This document shows, one piece after another, positions 1 to 8,186 of a DNA stretch of 64,000 nt. The DNA is taken from positions 1 through 64,000 of the forward strand of contig DAHVAI010000406.1 in the NCBI GenBank assembly GCA_027314685.1. Reading direction: 5' to 3'. The translations under genes were made by a program, and so were the position numbers. Source of the stretch: Nitrososphaerota archaeon. Lineage in GTDB: Archaea > Thermoproteota > Nitrososphaeria > Nitrososphaerales > CADDZS01. The notes beneath the pieces are model-generated. The model was not told the origin of the DNA. It did no database searches and saw only the letters and a list, made by a program, of their open reading frames with translations. Each line of letters opens with the position of its first letter. Position 1 is the first letter of the stretch.

Positions 1-32
1 TCAAGTGTAATTTGGAGATTCAACGTCAAAAA

Positions 33-272
33 CTACCTGAAGGACTTTTTTCTTGACTCCAGAAGCTCTTTGATCATTTCCTCGGCTGTTGCAAACTTTG
101 AGAGTGCACCAGCCGAATCTACAATGTCTCTAACGGGCTTGACCAGTATGCCTCGATCTGATTCTTCGAATTGGACAGACTTGCCGGTTTCAATGTGGAA
201 GCTCTTTCGCATCTTCGATGGAAGAGTGACCTGTCCCTTCTTCGTGACGCGAGAACGCATTTGCGTTGTCAT
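33..272 (-). CDS. AbrB/SpoVT-type antitoxin-like regulator
   Basis: A 79-residue protein whose first ~45 residues read as a swapped-hairpin AbrB/MazE/SpoVT DNA-binding domain: the SRVTKKGQVTLPSKMRK stretch is the family hallmark. The C-terminal tail (residues 50-79) is charged and helical, as in antitoxins that hold a PIN toxin. A toxin gene would be expected just downstream, left of position 33, but only 32 bases of window remain there and no PIN start is readable. It could equally be a stand-alone transcriptional regulator. The fold call is firm; the antitoxin role is inference. Confidence 0.8.
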   Translation of the reverse strand: MTTQMRSRVTKKGQVTLPSKMRKSFHIETGKSVQFEESDRGILVKPVRDIVDSAGALSKFATAEEMIKELLESRKKSFR

Positions 273-381
273 ACTCTTAACTAGGTAATACGGTCATTAA
301 AGTCTTACAAATCTGAAACTTCGACCTTTCACCACGTCGCCTTTACTCTTTTATTCTCTCAAATGCAACAATTCTTGAATC

Positions 382-774
382 ATGACAGTAGCTCTGTTAA
401 ATCCAAAGACAATTCACCACCCAAACGGGTATTCACACGTCGCCGAGATCTCCCGAGGAAAGCTTGTCTTCATATCAGGCCAAGTGGCTTTAGACAGCCA
501 GGGAAATCTCGTAGGAAAGGACGACTATGCCGCCCAGACAAGGCAGGTGTTCGAGAACCTCAAAGCGGCAGTCGAAGCAGCAGGTGGGACGCTAAAGGAC
601 ATTGTGAAGCTAAATTACTACTGCGTCGATCTTTCGCGCCTTCCTGAAATCAGGGCCGTTAGAGACTCTTTCCTAGACAAGGAAAGGCTTCCGGTCAGCA
701 CGGCAGTTGAGGTACGCAGACTTTTCAGACCAGATATCCTGATCGAAGTAGAAGCCGTTGCTGCAACAGACTAG
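382..774 (+). CDS. RidA family (YjgF/YER057c/UK114) enamine/imine deaminase
   Basis: A 130-residue protein of normal RidA length. Seen: the N-terminal SGQVALD segment, the central helix with QTRQVFENLKAAVEAAGG, and the C-terminal RLPVSTAVEV followed by IEVEAVA, which carry the conserved Arg and Glu of the trimer active site. RidA enzymes hydrolyse reactive enamines and imines released by PLP enzymes to ketoacids and ammonia. A PLP enzyme of Cys/Met metabolism lies about 1 kb away on the other strand, a suggestive but unproven partner. The ATG at 382 gives the standard N-terminus. Confidence 0.9.
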   Translation: MTVALLNPKTIHHPNGYSHVAEISRGKLVFISGQVALDSQGNLVGKDDYAAQTRQVFENLKAAVEAAGGTLKDIVKLNYYCVDLSRLPEIRAVRDSFLDKERLPVSTAVEVRRLFRPDILIEVEAVAATD

Positions 775-931
775 TCAGCTTCTTTCGAGAAGTGTATGCA
801 ACCGCTTTGATATCATCCAAAGACAAAGGTGGCGAGTGGGCACGAAGGTCACTTTTGAAATCATGAGAAAGGAAAGCAAGACTGAGCTTTGTTTTGAACA
901 TATGGATTAGGGCGTCCTTTCAAACCTAGCT

Positions 932-1498
932 CTACTTTTTCGTAGGCTCTTCGCTCGCCTTCTCGTAGGTCACTGTAACTAGTCCCGATGGAGAGGTCTT
1001 ACAATCCACGAGCTTGAGCGCTATGGGTTCGGTGACGTCCTCAAACAACCTCATGCCATTTCCCACTCCAATTGGACAGATGCTAAGCGTCAGCTGGTCA
1101 AGCAGACCTTCACTCAAAAGCGACTTGATCAGCGTCGGGCTCCCGGGAACCTGTATCGCCTTTCCAGGCCCTCCCTTCAGTTTCATGACTTCACTTCGAA
1201 GGTCCTTTCCCCTGATCAACGTAGCAGGACCACAGTCCAGTTTCTTTAGCCTCGAAGAATCGACGTACTTGTGCGTGTGGTTAAGAAAGTCAGCCATCGG
1301 CATCTCGCTACCCTGCGACGGCCATATCTTTGCAAACATCTCGTAGGTGCGACTGCCGATAAGCACAGCATCCACTTCCTCCAGCGCATTGTCTATCTGC
1401 GCCGTCATGTCATCGGTCACGTAAGGCTGGCTCCACCTGTACGGTTCTTCAACCACTCCGTCGATCGTCATGAAAAGCGCCGCAGATATTCTTCGCAT
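932..1498 (-). CDS. Dihydrofolate reductase family protein (RibD C-terminal-like)
   Basis: 188 residues. The start RRISAALFMTIDGVVEEP matches the N-terminal strand and substrate loop of RibD_C/DHFR-like reductases, and residues ~100-150 contain the GGPGKAIQVPGSPTLIKSLL nucleotide-binding segment followed by DQLTLSICPIGVGNGMRLF. Such proteins are NADPH-dependent reductases of pterin- or pyrimidine-like substrates, but most stand-alone members have no proven substrate. The gene stands alone between RidA and the Cys/Met enzyme. No classical DHFR or riboflavin neighbours are present, so a specific folate or flavin role is not claimed. Confidence 0.8.
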   Translation of the reverse strand: MRRISAALFMTIDGVVEEPYRWSQPYVTDDMTAQIDNALEEVDAVLIGSRTYEMFAKIWPSQGSEMPMADFLNHTHKYVDSSRLKKLDCGPATLIRGKDLRSEVMKLKGGPGKAIQVPGSPTLIKSLLSEGLLDQLTLSICPIGVGNGMRLFEDVTEPIALKLVDCKTSPSGLVTVTYEKASEEPTKK

Positions 1499-1559
1499 TT
1501 TTGTTTCCTTCTATTCATACCTTGATTATGAAATCAGTTGTGCCTCGGCAGTAATGTCG

Positions 1560-2723
1560 TTAAATGTGTCTTAGAGCACTTTCAAATTCCTTCTCTAATG
1601 AATCATATGCTTCTATTCCAACCGAGACCCGGATCATTGAATCAGTAATGCCGCTCTCTTTCTGCTGCTCCGCCGTTATGAACCTGTGCGACGTCTTCCT
1701 GGGATGCGAAATGCTCGTCCTCACTCCGCCTAGCGACGGCGCGAGGCTGATCTTGGAGAGGTGTTTTACAAACGAGTTTGCCTTTGCAAGTCCGCCCTTT
1801 AGATCAAACGACACCATTCCTCCGTACAACCCACGATCAAACATTCTCGTTGCAAGCTTGTTTTGTTTAAAGCTAGAAAGCCCGGGATAGTAGACCTTGG
1901 ACACTTTATCGCTAGTCTCAAAGAATCGTGCAAGCTTCATCGCGTTCTCGCAAGCCTTCTTTTCTCTGAGCTCCCACGTACTCGCGCTGCGGCAGGCAAG
2001 CCACGAATCAAATGGTCCGCCGATAACTCCAGATCGGACGCAAAACTGCACGATCCTCTTCATCGTCTCCTTCTTGCCGCAGAGCACTCCAAGCGTCAGG
2101 TCCGAGTGGCCGCCGAGAAACTTTGTCGCGCTGTGCATGACTATGTCAGCTCCGTGCTCGACTGGTCTACAGACAAATGGAGTTGCAAACGTGTTATCAA
2201 CCAGAAAGATCGCAGAGGACTCTTTGGAAATTTTAGCTATTTTTTCCAGGTCGCAGATCTTCATCGTCGGATTCGATATAGTCTCGACGACGACCATCTT
2301 CGTGTTTTTCCTGATCGCCTTTGAAACATTGGCAGGATCGGTCGAGTCAACGAACGTGCAGCTAATCCCGTAGTTTGGAAGCTCTTCTTGAAGCAAGACT
2401 GTCGTCCCTCCGTATAGTACGTCCGAAGCAACTATGTGATCTCCATGCTTCAGTTTAGAGAGAAAAGAGACAAGTAAAGCTCCCATTCCAGACGCGCAGA
2501 CCACGCCCGATTCAGTTTTCTCAAAACCAGCGACAAGTGCTCCCAGCTCGTCCGAATTTGGAAGCCCGTTCCTAGAATAGACGTAACCGCCGGGAATTTT
2601 TCCGTTGTAGTAATCGTCAAGAGTCTCAAGGTCAGGATAGTCGTACACCGATGTCTGGTAGATCGGCGTCGCGTGGGGCTTTATCTTGCTCCAACGCTCT
2701 TTTTCCGAATCTTTCTCCGGCAT
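1560..2723 (-). CDS. Cys/Met metabolism PLP-dependent enzyme (cystathionine gamma-synthase/lyase type)
   Basis: 387 residues from the ATG at 2723. The reading frame continues upstream to 2927, but that extension crosses the divergent SDR gene and has no family similarity. Seen: the N-terminal TPIYQTSVYDYP motif, the YSRNGLPN segment that binds PLP phosphate, SGMGALL, the VDNTFATPF motif, and the PLP-lysine context HSATKFLGGHSD. The family moves sulfur between cysteine, cystathionine, homocysteine and methionine. Gamma-synthase, gamma-lyase or methionine gamma-lyase cannot be told apart here. It shares a 94-bp divergent promoter region with the SDR. Confidence 0.88.
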   Translation of the reverse strand: MPEKDSEKERWSKIKPHATPIYQTSVYDYPDLETLDDYYNGKIPGGYVYSRNGLPNSDELGALVAGFEKTESGVVCASGMGALLVSFLSKLKHGDHIVASDVLYGGTTVLLQEELPNYGISCTFVDSTDPANVSKAIRKNTKMVVVETISNPTMKICDLEKIAKISKESSAIFLVDNTFATPFVCRPVEHGADIVMHSATKFLGGHSDLTLGVLCGKKETMKRIVQFCVRSGVIGGPFDSWLACRSASTWELREKKACENAMKLARFFETSDKVSKVYYPGLSSFKQNKLATRMFDRGLYGGMVSFDLKGGLAKANSFVKHLSKISLAPSLGGVRTSISHPRKTSHRFITAEQQKESGITDSMIRVSVGIEAYDSLEKEFESALRHI

Positions 2724-2817
2724 GAGCTGACCGACAAGTCTACGGCCTATATTTCGGTAATGGTTTGCATTGCGATCTCGAAAAGGAATAAAACTGTCAC
2801 AAAGACGCGTTTCTGCC

Positions 2818-3573
2818 ATGCGGCTTGAAAACAAGGTGATTATAGTGACGGGTTCTGCCAGGGGTATCGGAAGGGCGTACGCACTTGCTCTCGCAAAGGA
2901 AGGCGCGAGTGTCGTCGTGTCTGACATTTTAGAAAGAGAATCAGAGCAGACAGTCTACGCGATACAGAGCGCCGGCGGCAAGGCGATTTCGATTCCGTGC
3001 AACATCTCCAGCGAAAAGGAGACCTTAGCGCTCGCAGAAGAGACCGCGAACAAACTAGGTCGGATTGATGTCCTTATCAACAACGCCGCGATGCTCGTCA
3101 GCAAAAGAAAACCTTTCTACGAAATCGAAGTTGATGAGTGGGATAAGCTCATGTCTGTTAACCTTCGCGGCTCTTGGCTATGCAGCAAAGCGGTGTTTCC
3201 GTACATGAAAAGGCAGGGCGGAGGAAAGATTGTCAATGTCGCGTCGGGCACTTTTTACACCGGGACTCCGAACGAAGCACACTATGTCGCCTCAAAGGGA
3301 GGAGTCATAGGAATGACAAGAGCTCTGTCCCGCGAGTTGGGGCAATACAACATTACGATAAACGCCATCTCTCCAGGTTTCACTCTCACTGAAGCTGCTC
3401 GCGGGCCCAACCCGAACTTGAAGTACGAGGCGATGATAGTCGAGACGCGTTCCTTGAAGAGGGACGAGCATGCCGAGGATCTCGTCGGAACTATGATATT
3501 TCTCTGTTCCAAGGACAGCGATTTCATGACGGGACAGAGCATCGTTGTAGACGGCGGAAGATCTCTGAACTAG
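2818..3573 (+). CDS. Short-chain dehydrogenase/reductase (SDR)
   Basis: 251 residues from the ATG at 2818; an upstream in-frame ATG at 2770 lies in the divergent promoter region and is unlikely. All classical SDR marks are present: TGSARGIGRAYA nucleotide loop (residues ~12-23), D after strand 3, NNAA, catalytic Ser in NVASG, the YVASKGG catalytic Tyr-Lys pair, and the C-terminal TGQSIVVDGG. It is an NAD(P)-dependent oxidoreductase of unknown substrate, with 3-oxoacyl-ACP reductase-like architecture. An AT-rich element (aataaaa, ~2787-2793) about 30 nt before the ATG is a plausible TATA box. It overlaps the next, convergent gene by 4 bp. Confidence 0.9.
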   Translation: MRLENKVIIVTGSARGIGRAYALALAKEGASVVVSDILERESEQTVYAIQSAGGKAISIPCNISSEKETLALAEETANKLGRIDVLINNAAMLVSKRKPFYEIEVDEWDKLMSVNLRGSWLCSKAVFPYMKRQGGGKIVNVASGTFYTGTPNEAHYVASKGGVIGMTRALSRELGQYNITINAISPGFTLTEAARGPNPNLKYEAMIVETRSLKRDEHAEDLVGTMIFLCSKDSDFMTGQSIVVDGGRSLN

Positions 3574-3986
3574 CCCTGTTTCGGAGTGAATGCAACGACA
3601 GGGATTACTCTCTTTGTCTTCTTCTGGTATTCCCCAAACTGCGGATACAGCGAGGCCTGCTTTGCGTATAGTGCATCTCTCTCCGAACCCTTGATCTCTT
3701 CTGCCCGAGCGTCAATAGTCTTGTCTCCAACTTCGATCTGTGTGTCAGGGTGCGCCTTCAAATTGTGATACCAGTCAGGGTTCGTGTCTGCACCTCCCTT
3801 TGAAGCAAAGACTAGAATGCGGTTTCCATCCTTCAAGTACATTACCGGATTTACTCGCTGCGTGCCGCTGCGCGCTCCCTTGTGGTGTATCAGAAGTACT
3901 GGAGCTCCCTCAAAATGTCCGCCGACTTTCCCATGGTTTTTGCGAAACTCTTCTATGACCTGCTTGTTCCAGTCATTGAAACTCAT
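3570..3986 (-). CDS. F420H2-dependent nitroreductase/quinone reductase family (Ddn-like, DUF385)
   Basis: 138 residues with the whole DUF385/Ddn split-barrel pattern: APVLLIHHKGARSGTQRVNP (strand and phosphate-binding loop), then the NPDWYHNLKAHPDTQIEVG motif that is diagnostic for deazaflavin-dependent nitroreductases. Members use coenzyme F420H2 to reduce quinones or nitro compounds. This implies that the host makes F420, as expected for Nitrososphaeria. It is convergent with the SDR and overlaps it by four bases. The substrate is unknown. Confidence 0.88.
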   Translation of the reverse strand: MSFNDWNKQVIEEFRKNHGKVGGHFEGAPVLLIHHKGARSGTQRVNPVMYLKDGNRILVFASKGGADTNPDWYHNLKAHPDTQIEVGDKTIDARAEEIKGSERDALYAKQASLYPQFGEYQKKTKRVIPVVAFTPKQG

Positions 3987-4194
3987 TTTCTATTCAAAGT
4001 CATGTTAGGCCTATCGGATTAAAAAGTGTCGCGGATCTCGAGTGGCAAGAGCGGAATAGAAACCTGAGACTATTACAGTTCTTGGCCAACTTTCAGGATA
4101 GGAAAGAAAGTCTAGCGAATGAAGTAGAGTGTAATTTCGTAGCATTTTACAAGTTTGAAAAAATTTCTAATAAGAGAGGCTCAAAGAAAAAGGG

Positions 4195-4209
4195 ACCGGC
4201 CGTGCCGGT
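4195..4209 (-). terminator. Hairpin plus T-run after the secreted His-rich protein gene
   Basis: Read on the minus strand, the stop codon at 4211 is followed by ACCGGC-ACG-GCCGGT, a perfect 6-bp GC-rich stem with a 3-nt loop, then CCCTTTTTCTTT. This is intrinsic-terminator geometry. Archaeal termination relies mainly on the T-run, so the stem may serve 3'-end stability. Confidence 0.6.
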
Positions 4210-4210
4210 T

Positions 4211-4816
4211 TTAGTGCGTGTCGTTGTCCTGTGTGTAGTTTCCCTGCTGGCCTTGGTAATGCCCATGGTGTGGAGTTGGACCATGCGAGAATGGACCAGG
4301 TGGAACTTGGCCGCTGAACAGCTGCAGGAACGGCGCGTTCGTCACGGTAAATTCATTCGCGAACCCGTTCGTATCTCCGACTGCGTACGTCACTGTTACT
4401 TTTGCATTGTGTACTCCTGTGCTGATGATGTTGATTTGTTGGGTTGGTTGGTTAAGCGACAGGTTGTCCTGACTTCCCAGTCCGGTTACGGTCACGTTGA
4501 ACGAACTGAACACGCGGTGCAGGAGGCCAATATTAACCAGGCTGATGGTATAGTTCCCGGTGCTTGTGAAGTTGATTGCTGCGCTGGAAGACATTGTGCC
4601 CGTCTGACCGGACGCTATAGTCCCCAGATTCAATGATGCTAGTGTTGTCACGTTGAAGGCCGGGTTGATTGTAAAGCTCATCTCCCCGACCGTGTTTTGC
4701 TGATGGTTTCCATTTGCTGAAGCAGCGAATGCTCCTCCCGAGATCGCAAGGGATCCGATTATCAGCGCAGCCGCGATTTTGTGTGCCGCGATTGCAGATA
4801 CTATGGATAGGCTCAT
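4211..4816 (-). CDS. Secreted protein of unknown function with His-rich tail
   Basis: 201 residues. Residues ~8-33 form a signal peptide ending in ISGGAFAASA. The mature part (35-165) is rich in Thr, Asn, Ser and alternating hydrophobics, giving a beta-sandwich-like pattern with several N-x-S/T sequons. The last ~30 residues are Pro/His/Gly/Gln-rich (HGPTPHHGHYQGQQ), possibly metal-binding or a surface tether. No named family is recognised. A long reading frame also exists on the opposite strand (4082-4636) but lacks any such architecture. The gene is monocistronic, with a hairpin just after the stop. Confidence 0.7.
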   Translation of the reverse strand: MSLSIVSAIAAHKIAAALIIGSLAISGGAFAASANGNHQQNTVGEMSFTINPAFNVTTLASLNLGTIASGQTGTMSSSAAINFTSTGNYTISLVNIGLLHRVFSSFNVTVTGLGSQDNLSLNQPTQQINIISTGVHNAKVTVTYAVGDTNGFANEFTVTNAPFLQLFSGQVPPGPFSHGPTPHHGHYQGQQGNYTQDNDTH

Positions 4817-4963
4817 TTCTATCGGGCCACAGAGAAAATGGCTCAGACTTAGTCCTACGCGATTAAGGGCGGATTCAAACTGATCTAATGGTATCCTTGC
4901 CTTTACTATTTCTGATCCGCTCGTGGATCACGCGTAAATTCTAATTTTAGAACGGTTTGAAAC

Positions 4964-5308
4964 TCACTTGTCTATGTGGTTACCCATGTCTACCTTGGGG
5001 TGCTTTGGACTGAATACGATATAGTGCGCCCGAAATCCGAGCAGTATGTAAATCCCTCCGATCACGAGTAAAACCGCAGACAGGTGCGAGGTTACCTCAA
5101 AGATTAATCCCGTGCTGCTAAACTGCTGAATCATAAACACGACTACTGCTCCGAGCAATACATATGCGGCGGCGACGAGGTATCTCCAGCTTTTTTCAAG
5201 CAGGCCAGTCTTCATCTGAACCAAGATTCTCGAAGCGTAGTATCCAATGCCAACAATTGTGAGCAGGCCAAGTATGTCTATGACCACAAAAGAGTAATCA
5301 AGCGCCAT
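4964..5308 (-). CDS. Small membrane protein, three predicted TM helices
   Basis: 114 residues with hydrophobic helices at ~7-28, ~42-62 and ~72-92, and a basic soluble tail containing FSPKHPKVDMG. No family is recognised. It has its own upstream region and no operon partner. The composition is that of a genuine membrane protein (charged residues only between helices), which supports the call over a chance frame. Confidence 0.65.
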   Translation of the reverse strand: MALDYSFVVIDILGLLTIVGIGYYASRILVQMKTGLLEKSWRYLVAAAYVLLGAVVVFMIQQFSSTGLIFEVTSHLSAVLLVIGGIYILLGFRAHYIVFSPKHPKVDMGNHIDK

Positions 5309-5511
5309 TGGGGTTTCGTCGGCTTTAGCCCCGTTGCATCTCCTTTTAACTAATAGCTTTTCACGATACTGTTCTCACGGTCTAACATATCCGGAATGGA
5401 GCCTGAGCCTAGATTCTAGATATGTTTCTATTTTTAGGGTCGCTTTTTATAATTTCGGCAAGAATGTTTTTGACCAATTGCGAATAATATGATAAAGTAA
5501 GTGCGCGAAAC

Positions 5512-5826
5512 TTGGACGATTACGAGCTCATGGAATGTATCGACGATGGATTAGATCTGTTCGGATCAAACCTCAGGTATTTGGTATACTGGAGGATGAC
5601 AATTTTGAGTAACCTGCCTCGTGGTGGGATATTGACAAACCCGGAAGCTTTTGTCAAGGGCCTTGAGTCGATTTACGGTGCGGCTGCAAAGCAGATAGAA
5701 GTTGCAATCGTGAACAAGATTATTGAGAGATCCGGAATCGAAACTCTTCAATCAGCCAGTCTACCTGAAGCGGTCCACTGCGTAAAGAGACAAGCGCAGG
5801 CGATTGAAGCGGCAATTGTCCGATAG
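5512..5826 (+). CDS. NitrOD5-like domain protein (DUF3227)
   Basis: 104 residues from a TTG start. The segment from ~18 to 75 (FGSNLRYLVYWRM, then NPEAFVKGLESIYGAAAKQIE and IVNKII) resembles the NitrOD5 output domain known from Nitrosopumilus-type archaea: a helical module sometimes fused to sensors and sometimes alone. Here it is a single-domain protein. It may act downstream of a signalling step; no partner is visible nearby. The family call rests on remembered pattern only. Confidence 0.65.
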   Translation: MDDYELMECIDDGLDLFGSNLRYLVYWRMTILSNLPRGGILTNPEAFVKGLESIYGAAAKQIEVAIVNKIIERSGIETLQSASLPEAVHCVKRQAQAIEAAIVR

Positions 5827-5873
5827 TAAAGCAGCTTCCCTTTTTACTCGGTCAGTGGGCATTCTAGCTCGGC

Positions 5874-6452
5874 ATGCTAAAATCTAGCCAACAACATAGA
5901 TGCGACTGGTCCTTATCTGATCCTTTGTTACGAGAATACCACGACAAAGAGTGGGGCGTTCCTATCCATCATGATGCGAAGCTATTCGAGTTCCTGACAC
6001 TGGAAGGTGCGCAAGCAGGTTTGAACTGGCTTACAATCTTGCGAAAAAGGACTGGTTACCACATAGCCTTCGATAGTTTCGACCTCGAGAAAATTTCCAG
6101 TTACAGACAGAAGAAAGTTAACGTGCTTCTCCAAGATTCAGGTATCATCAGACACAAATTGAAGATCCTCTCCACAATCCAAAACGCAAAGAGCGCCCTC
6201 GCTGTTAAAGACGAATTTGGATCTCTCGACAGGTACTTTTGGAGCTTCGTGAAAGATGCAAAACCTATCAAAAACAAGTGGAATAGTATGACACAAGTCC
6301 CTGCAACCAGTGAAGAGTCCGACGCTTTGAGCAAAGATCTCAAAAAGCGAGGATTTCGCTTTGTGGGTTCAACTATCTGCTACGCTTTCATGCAGGCTAC
6401 CGGTATGGTCAACGATCACAAAGTTAGTTGTTTCAGGTACAGCCAGGTATAG
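5874..6452 (+). CDS. tag: DNA-3-methyladenine glycosylase I
   Basis: 192 residues, matching Tag length. Seen: the N-terminal RCDWSLSDPLLREYHDKEWGVP block with the first zinc-binding Cys, the catalytic-pocket segment FEFLTLEGAQAGLNWLTILRKR, FGSLDRYFWSF, and the C-terminal GFRFVGSTICYAFMQATGMVNDH with the remaining zinc ligands. Tag excises 3-methyladenine from alkylated DNA to begin base-excision repair. It stands alone, 48 bp after the NitrOD5 gene. All family motifs are intact. Confidence 0.95.
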   Translation: MLKSSQQHRCDWSLSDPLLREYHDKEWGVPIHHDAKLFEFLTLEGAQAGLNWLTILRKRTGYHIAFDSFDLEKISSYRQKKVNVLLQDSGIIRHKLKILSTIQNAKSALAVKDEFGSLDRYFWSFVKDAKPIKNKWNSMTQVPATSEESDALSKDLKKRGFRFVGSTICYAFMQATGMVNDHKVSCFRYSQV

Positions 6453-6583
6453 AGTCCAATCTATAGAATCTGATCAAAATCATTTTCCACAATACCAACA
6501 ATTATCCGAATGTAGAAATCCTATTCTCTATAAGTAAGAAAAAATAGAATCTGTCCTCTCGCAGTTTCGTGAGATGATATTGA

Positions 6584-7747
6584 TTGTCTCATAGAATACT
6601 AAGAAAGAAAGTGTACATACTACTCGCAATCGCACTCCTTGCAGTCATGCCGATCCTCGTAGTCAGCCCGCAGCTATCAGCCTTCGGCCCCGGAAACGGC
6701 AATGACAACAGTATCCCGCAGTTTACTCACGTATTCTACATAATGATGGAGAATACCGGAGTTGATCAACTAGTCGGCAATACTGCATATGCACCCTACA
6801 TCAATCAACTGATCGCAACGTATGGTTATGACAACAACTACTTCGGAGTGACTCACACAAGCCTTCCGAATTATGTAGCAGCCATCTCCGGTAACAACTG
6901 GGGCTCTTTCAATGACACCCCAACACAGACATTCAACCACACAAACTTGGTAGATCAGCTGGTGGCCCACCACATTTCGTGGAAAGGATACATGGAAAGC
7001 ATGCCGTCTGCGGGGTTCACCGGAGCCTTTTACCCTGAATCGGACCCTCTATACGTGCTAAAGCATGATCCTTTCATGCTCTTCACCGACATTAAGAGTA
7101 ATCCACAATTAGCTGACAACGTTGTTCCACTCACACAGTTGACCACCGATCTCAACAGCAACAACGTGCCACAATTCGTATGGATCTCGCCCAACGTGTG
7201 CAATGATATGCACGGTGGAGCTACTTCTTGCCCCTACTCCGATCCCAATGGTCTGATTCAGGACGGAGACAACTTCCTGAAACAGTGGGTCACAACAATA
7301 ATGGACTCCAGGGCGTGGACCGGAAACTCTATTATCTTCATCACTTGGGATGAAGCAGAGTATCCGAACAACGGTGCAACTCCTCAGGAAATCGCAGCGT
7401 TCACCGCACCAGGACCAGACGCACCAGTAGCACCTGCAAGCGCATTCACCTATGCCGGAGTGCCAGCTCCTTCTAGCGGCTCAGGTGTTTATGGAGGAGG
7501 AAACGTCCCTCTCATAGTCATCACGACAAACATGAAGTCGCCTATCACCATAGACACATACGCTGACCACTACAGCATACTCAGGACTATCGAGCAGAGT
7601 TGGAACCTAGGATATCTCGGTATGGCTAGCGACGGAACGCAAGTGCAATCGCTCACAGGCTTCTTCCACCAAGACAACGGATTCGGATTCTTCCAGAGCA
7701 TCATTCAAACGATCGAGGTCGAGTTAGCAAAACTGAAAGTCAGGTAA
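6584..7747 (+). CDS. Secreted phosphoesterase family protein (acid phosphatase/phospholipase C superfamily)
   Basis: 387 residues from a TTG start that places a basic n-region (RKK) before a hydrophobic helix (residues ~10-30), so it is exported. The mature protein matches the PF04185-type fold: HVFYIMMENTG (metal-binding Glu), THTSLPNYVAAISG (nucleophile Thr/Ser), VWISPNVCNDMHGG, IIFITWDEAEYP and NVPLIVIT followed by YADHYSILRTIE. It hydrolyses phosphate esters outside the cell, perhaps for phosphate acquisition. An AT-rich region lies upstream and a hairpin terminator follows. A decayed relative is found at 48.7-49.3 kb. Confidence 0.88.
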   Translation: MSHRILRKKVYILLAIALLAVMPILVVSPQLSAFGPGNGNDNSIPQFTHVFYIMMENTGVDQLVGNTAYAPYINQLIATYGYDNNYFGVTHTSLPNYVAAISGNNWGSFNDTPTQTFNHTNLVDQLVAHHISWKGYMESMPSAGFTGAFYPESDPLYVLKHDPFMLFTDIKSNPQLADNVVPLTQLTTDLNSNNVPQFVWISPNVCNDMHGGATSCPYSDPNGLIQDGDNFLKQWVTTIMDSRAWTGNSIIFITWDEAEYPNNGATPQEIAAFTAPGPDAPVAPASAFTYAGVPAPSSGSGVYGGGNVPLIVITTNMKSPITIDTYADHYSILRTIEQSWNLGYLGMASDGTQVQSLTGFFHQDNGFGFFQSIIQTIEVELAKLKVR

Positions 7748-7754
7748 AAACGAA

Positions 7755-7773
7755 GTGGAGTAAAAAACTCCAC
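7755..7773 (+). terminator. Hairpin and T-run after the secreted phosphoesterase
   Basis: GTGGAGT, a five-A loop, then ACTCCAC form a perfect 7-bp stem eight bases after the stop codon, followed by CCAACCTTTTTCTTTTTC. The geometry and T-run fit a transcription terminator. Confidence 0.7.
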
Positions 7774-7816
7774 CCAACCTTTTTCTTTTTCACGTTAACA
7801 CTTTGAACTCATTATA

Positions 7817-7832
7817 TTGAACAGCTGTTCAA
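7817..7832. promoter_or_regulatory. 16-bp perfect palindrome in a convergent intergenic region
   Basis: TTGAACAGCTGTTCAA reads identically on both strands. It lies between the phosphoesterase terminator and the end of the next gene on the minus strand. It resembles a dimeric regulator site, but it is downstream of both neighbours, so an unseen small transcript or chance are alternatives. Confidence 0.3.
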
Positions 7833-7922
7833 CCCTTCTAGGATTGGGTGCTCTCAAGCGCGTGATCTAGGTCGATGCTTAACGCTAGTGCACTAATACG
7901 CCTCGTTTAGAGATTACTAAGG

Positions 7923-8123
7923 CTAAGCAGAGTTAGTAGTCGGAGTTGTCGCTGTCGTTGCTTTTTTGCCTCCGATGAAAGCTCCGAGGACTGCGACTAC
8001 CAATGTCAGGGTCCATAGACCGGCCATTGTCATGTCGTAAATGTTGTCGCGATCTACTGACACGTTTATGATCAAGCCAATCAAAGCTAGTACTCCTGCC
8101 AGTATTGTGAGATTCTTGTTCAT
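7923..8123 (-). CDS. Small two-helix membrane protein
   Basis: 66 residues: a hydrophobic helix at ~4-23, a short polar loop (DRDNIYD), a second helix at ~32-52, then a Lys/Thr-rich tail. No family is recognised. It has an ATG start and ordinary membrane-protein charge distribution, so it is probably a real gene of unknown function. Confidence 0.55.
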   Translation of the reverse strand: MNKNLTILAGVLALIGLIINVSVDRDNIYDMTMAGLWTLTLVVAVLGAFIGGKKATTATTPTTNSA

Positions 8124-8186
8124 GTCGTATTTTCTACCTGTATGATTCCAGCACCAAAATAGGATATTTAGTCATTTTTCAAACTG

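Noticed and set aside
2724..2927. 68-residue extension of the Cys/Met enzyme
   Set aside because: It runs through the divergent promoter and SDR start and has no similarity to the family; MPEKD start is normal.
4082..4636. 184-residue frame on the plus strand opposite the secreted His-rich protein
   Set aside because: It is antisense to a protein with a clean signal peptide and beta pattern, and its own sequence is a Cys/Arg/Val mixture without domain logic.
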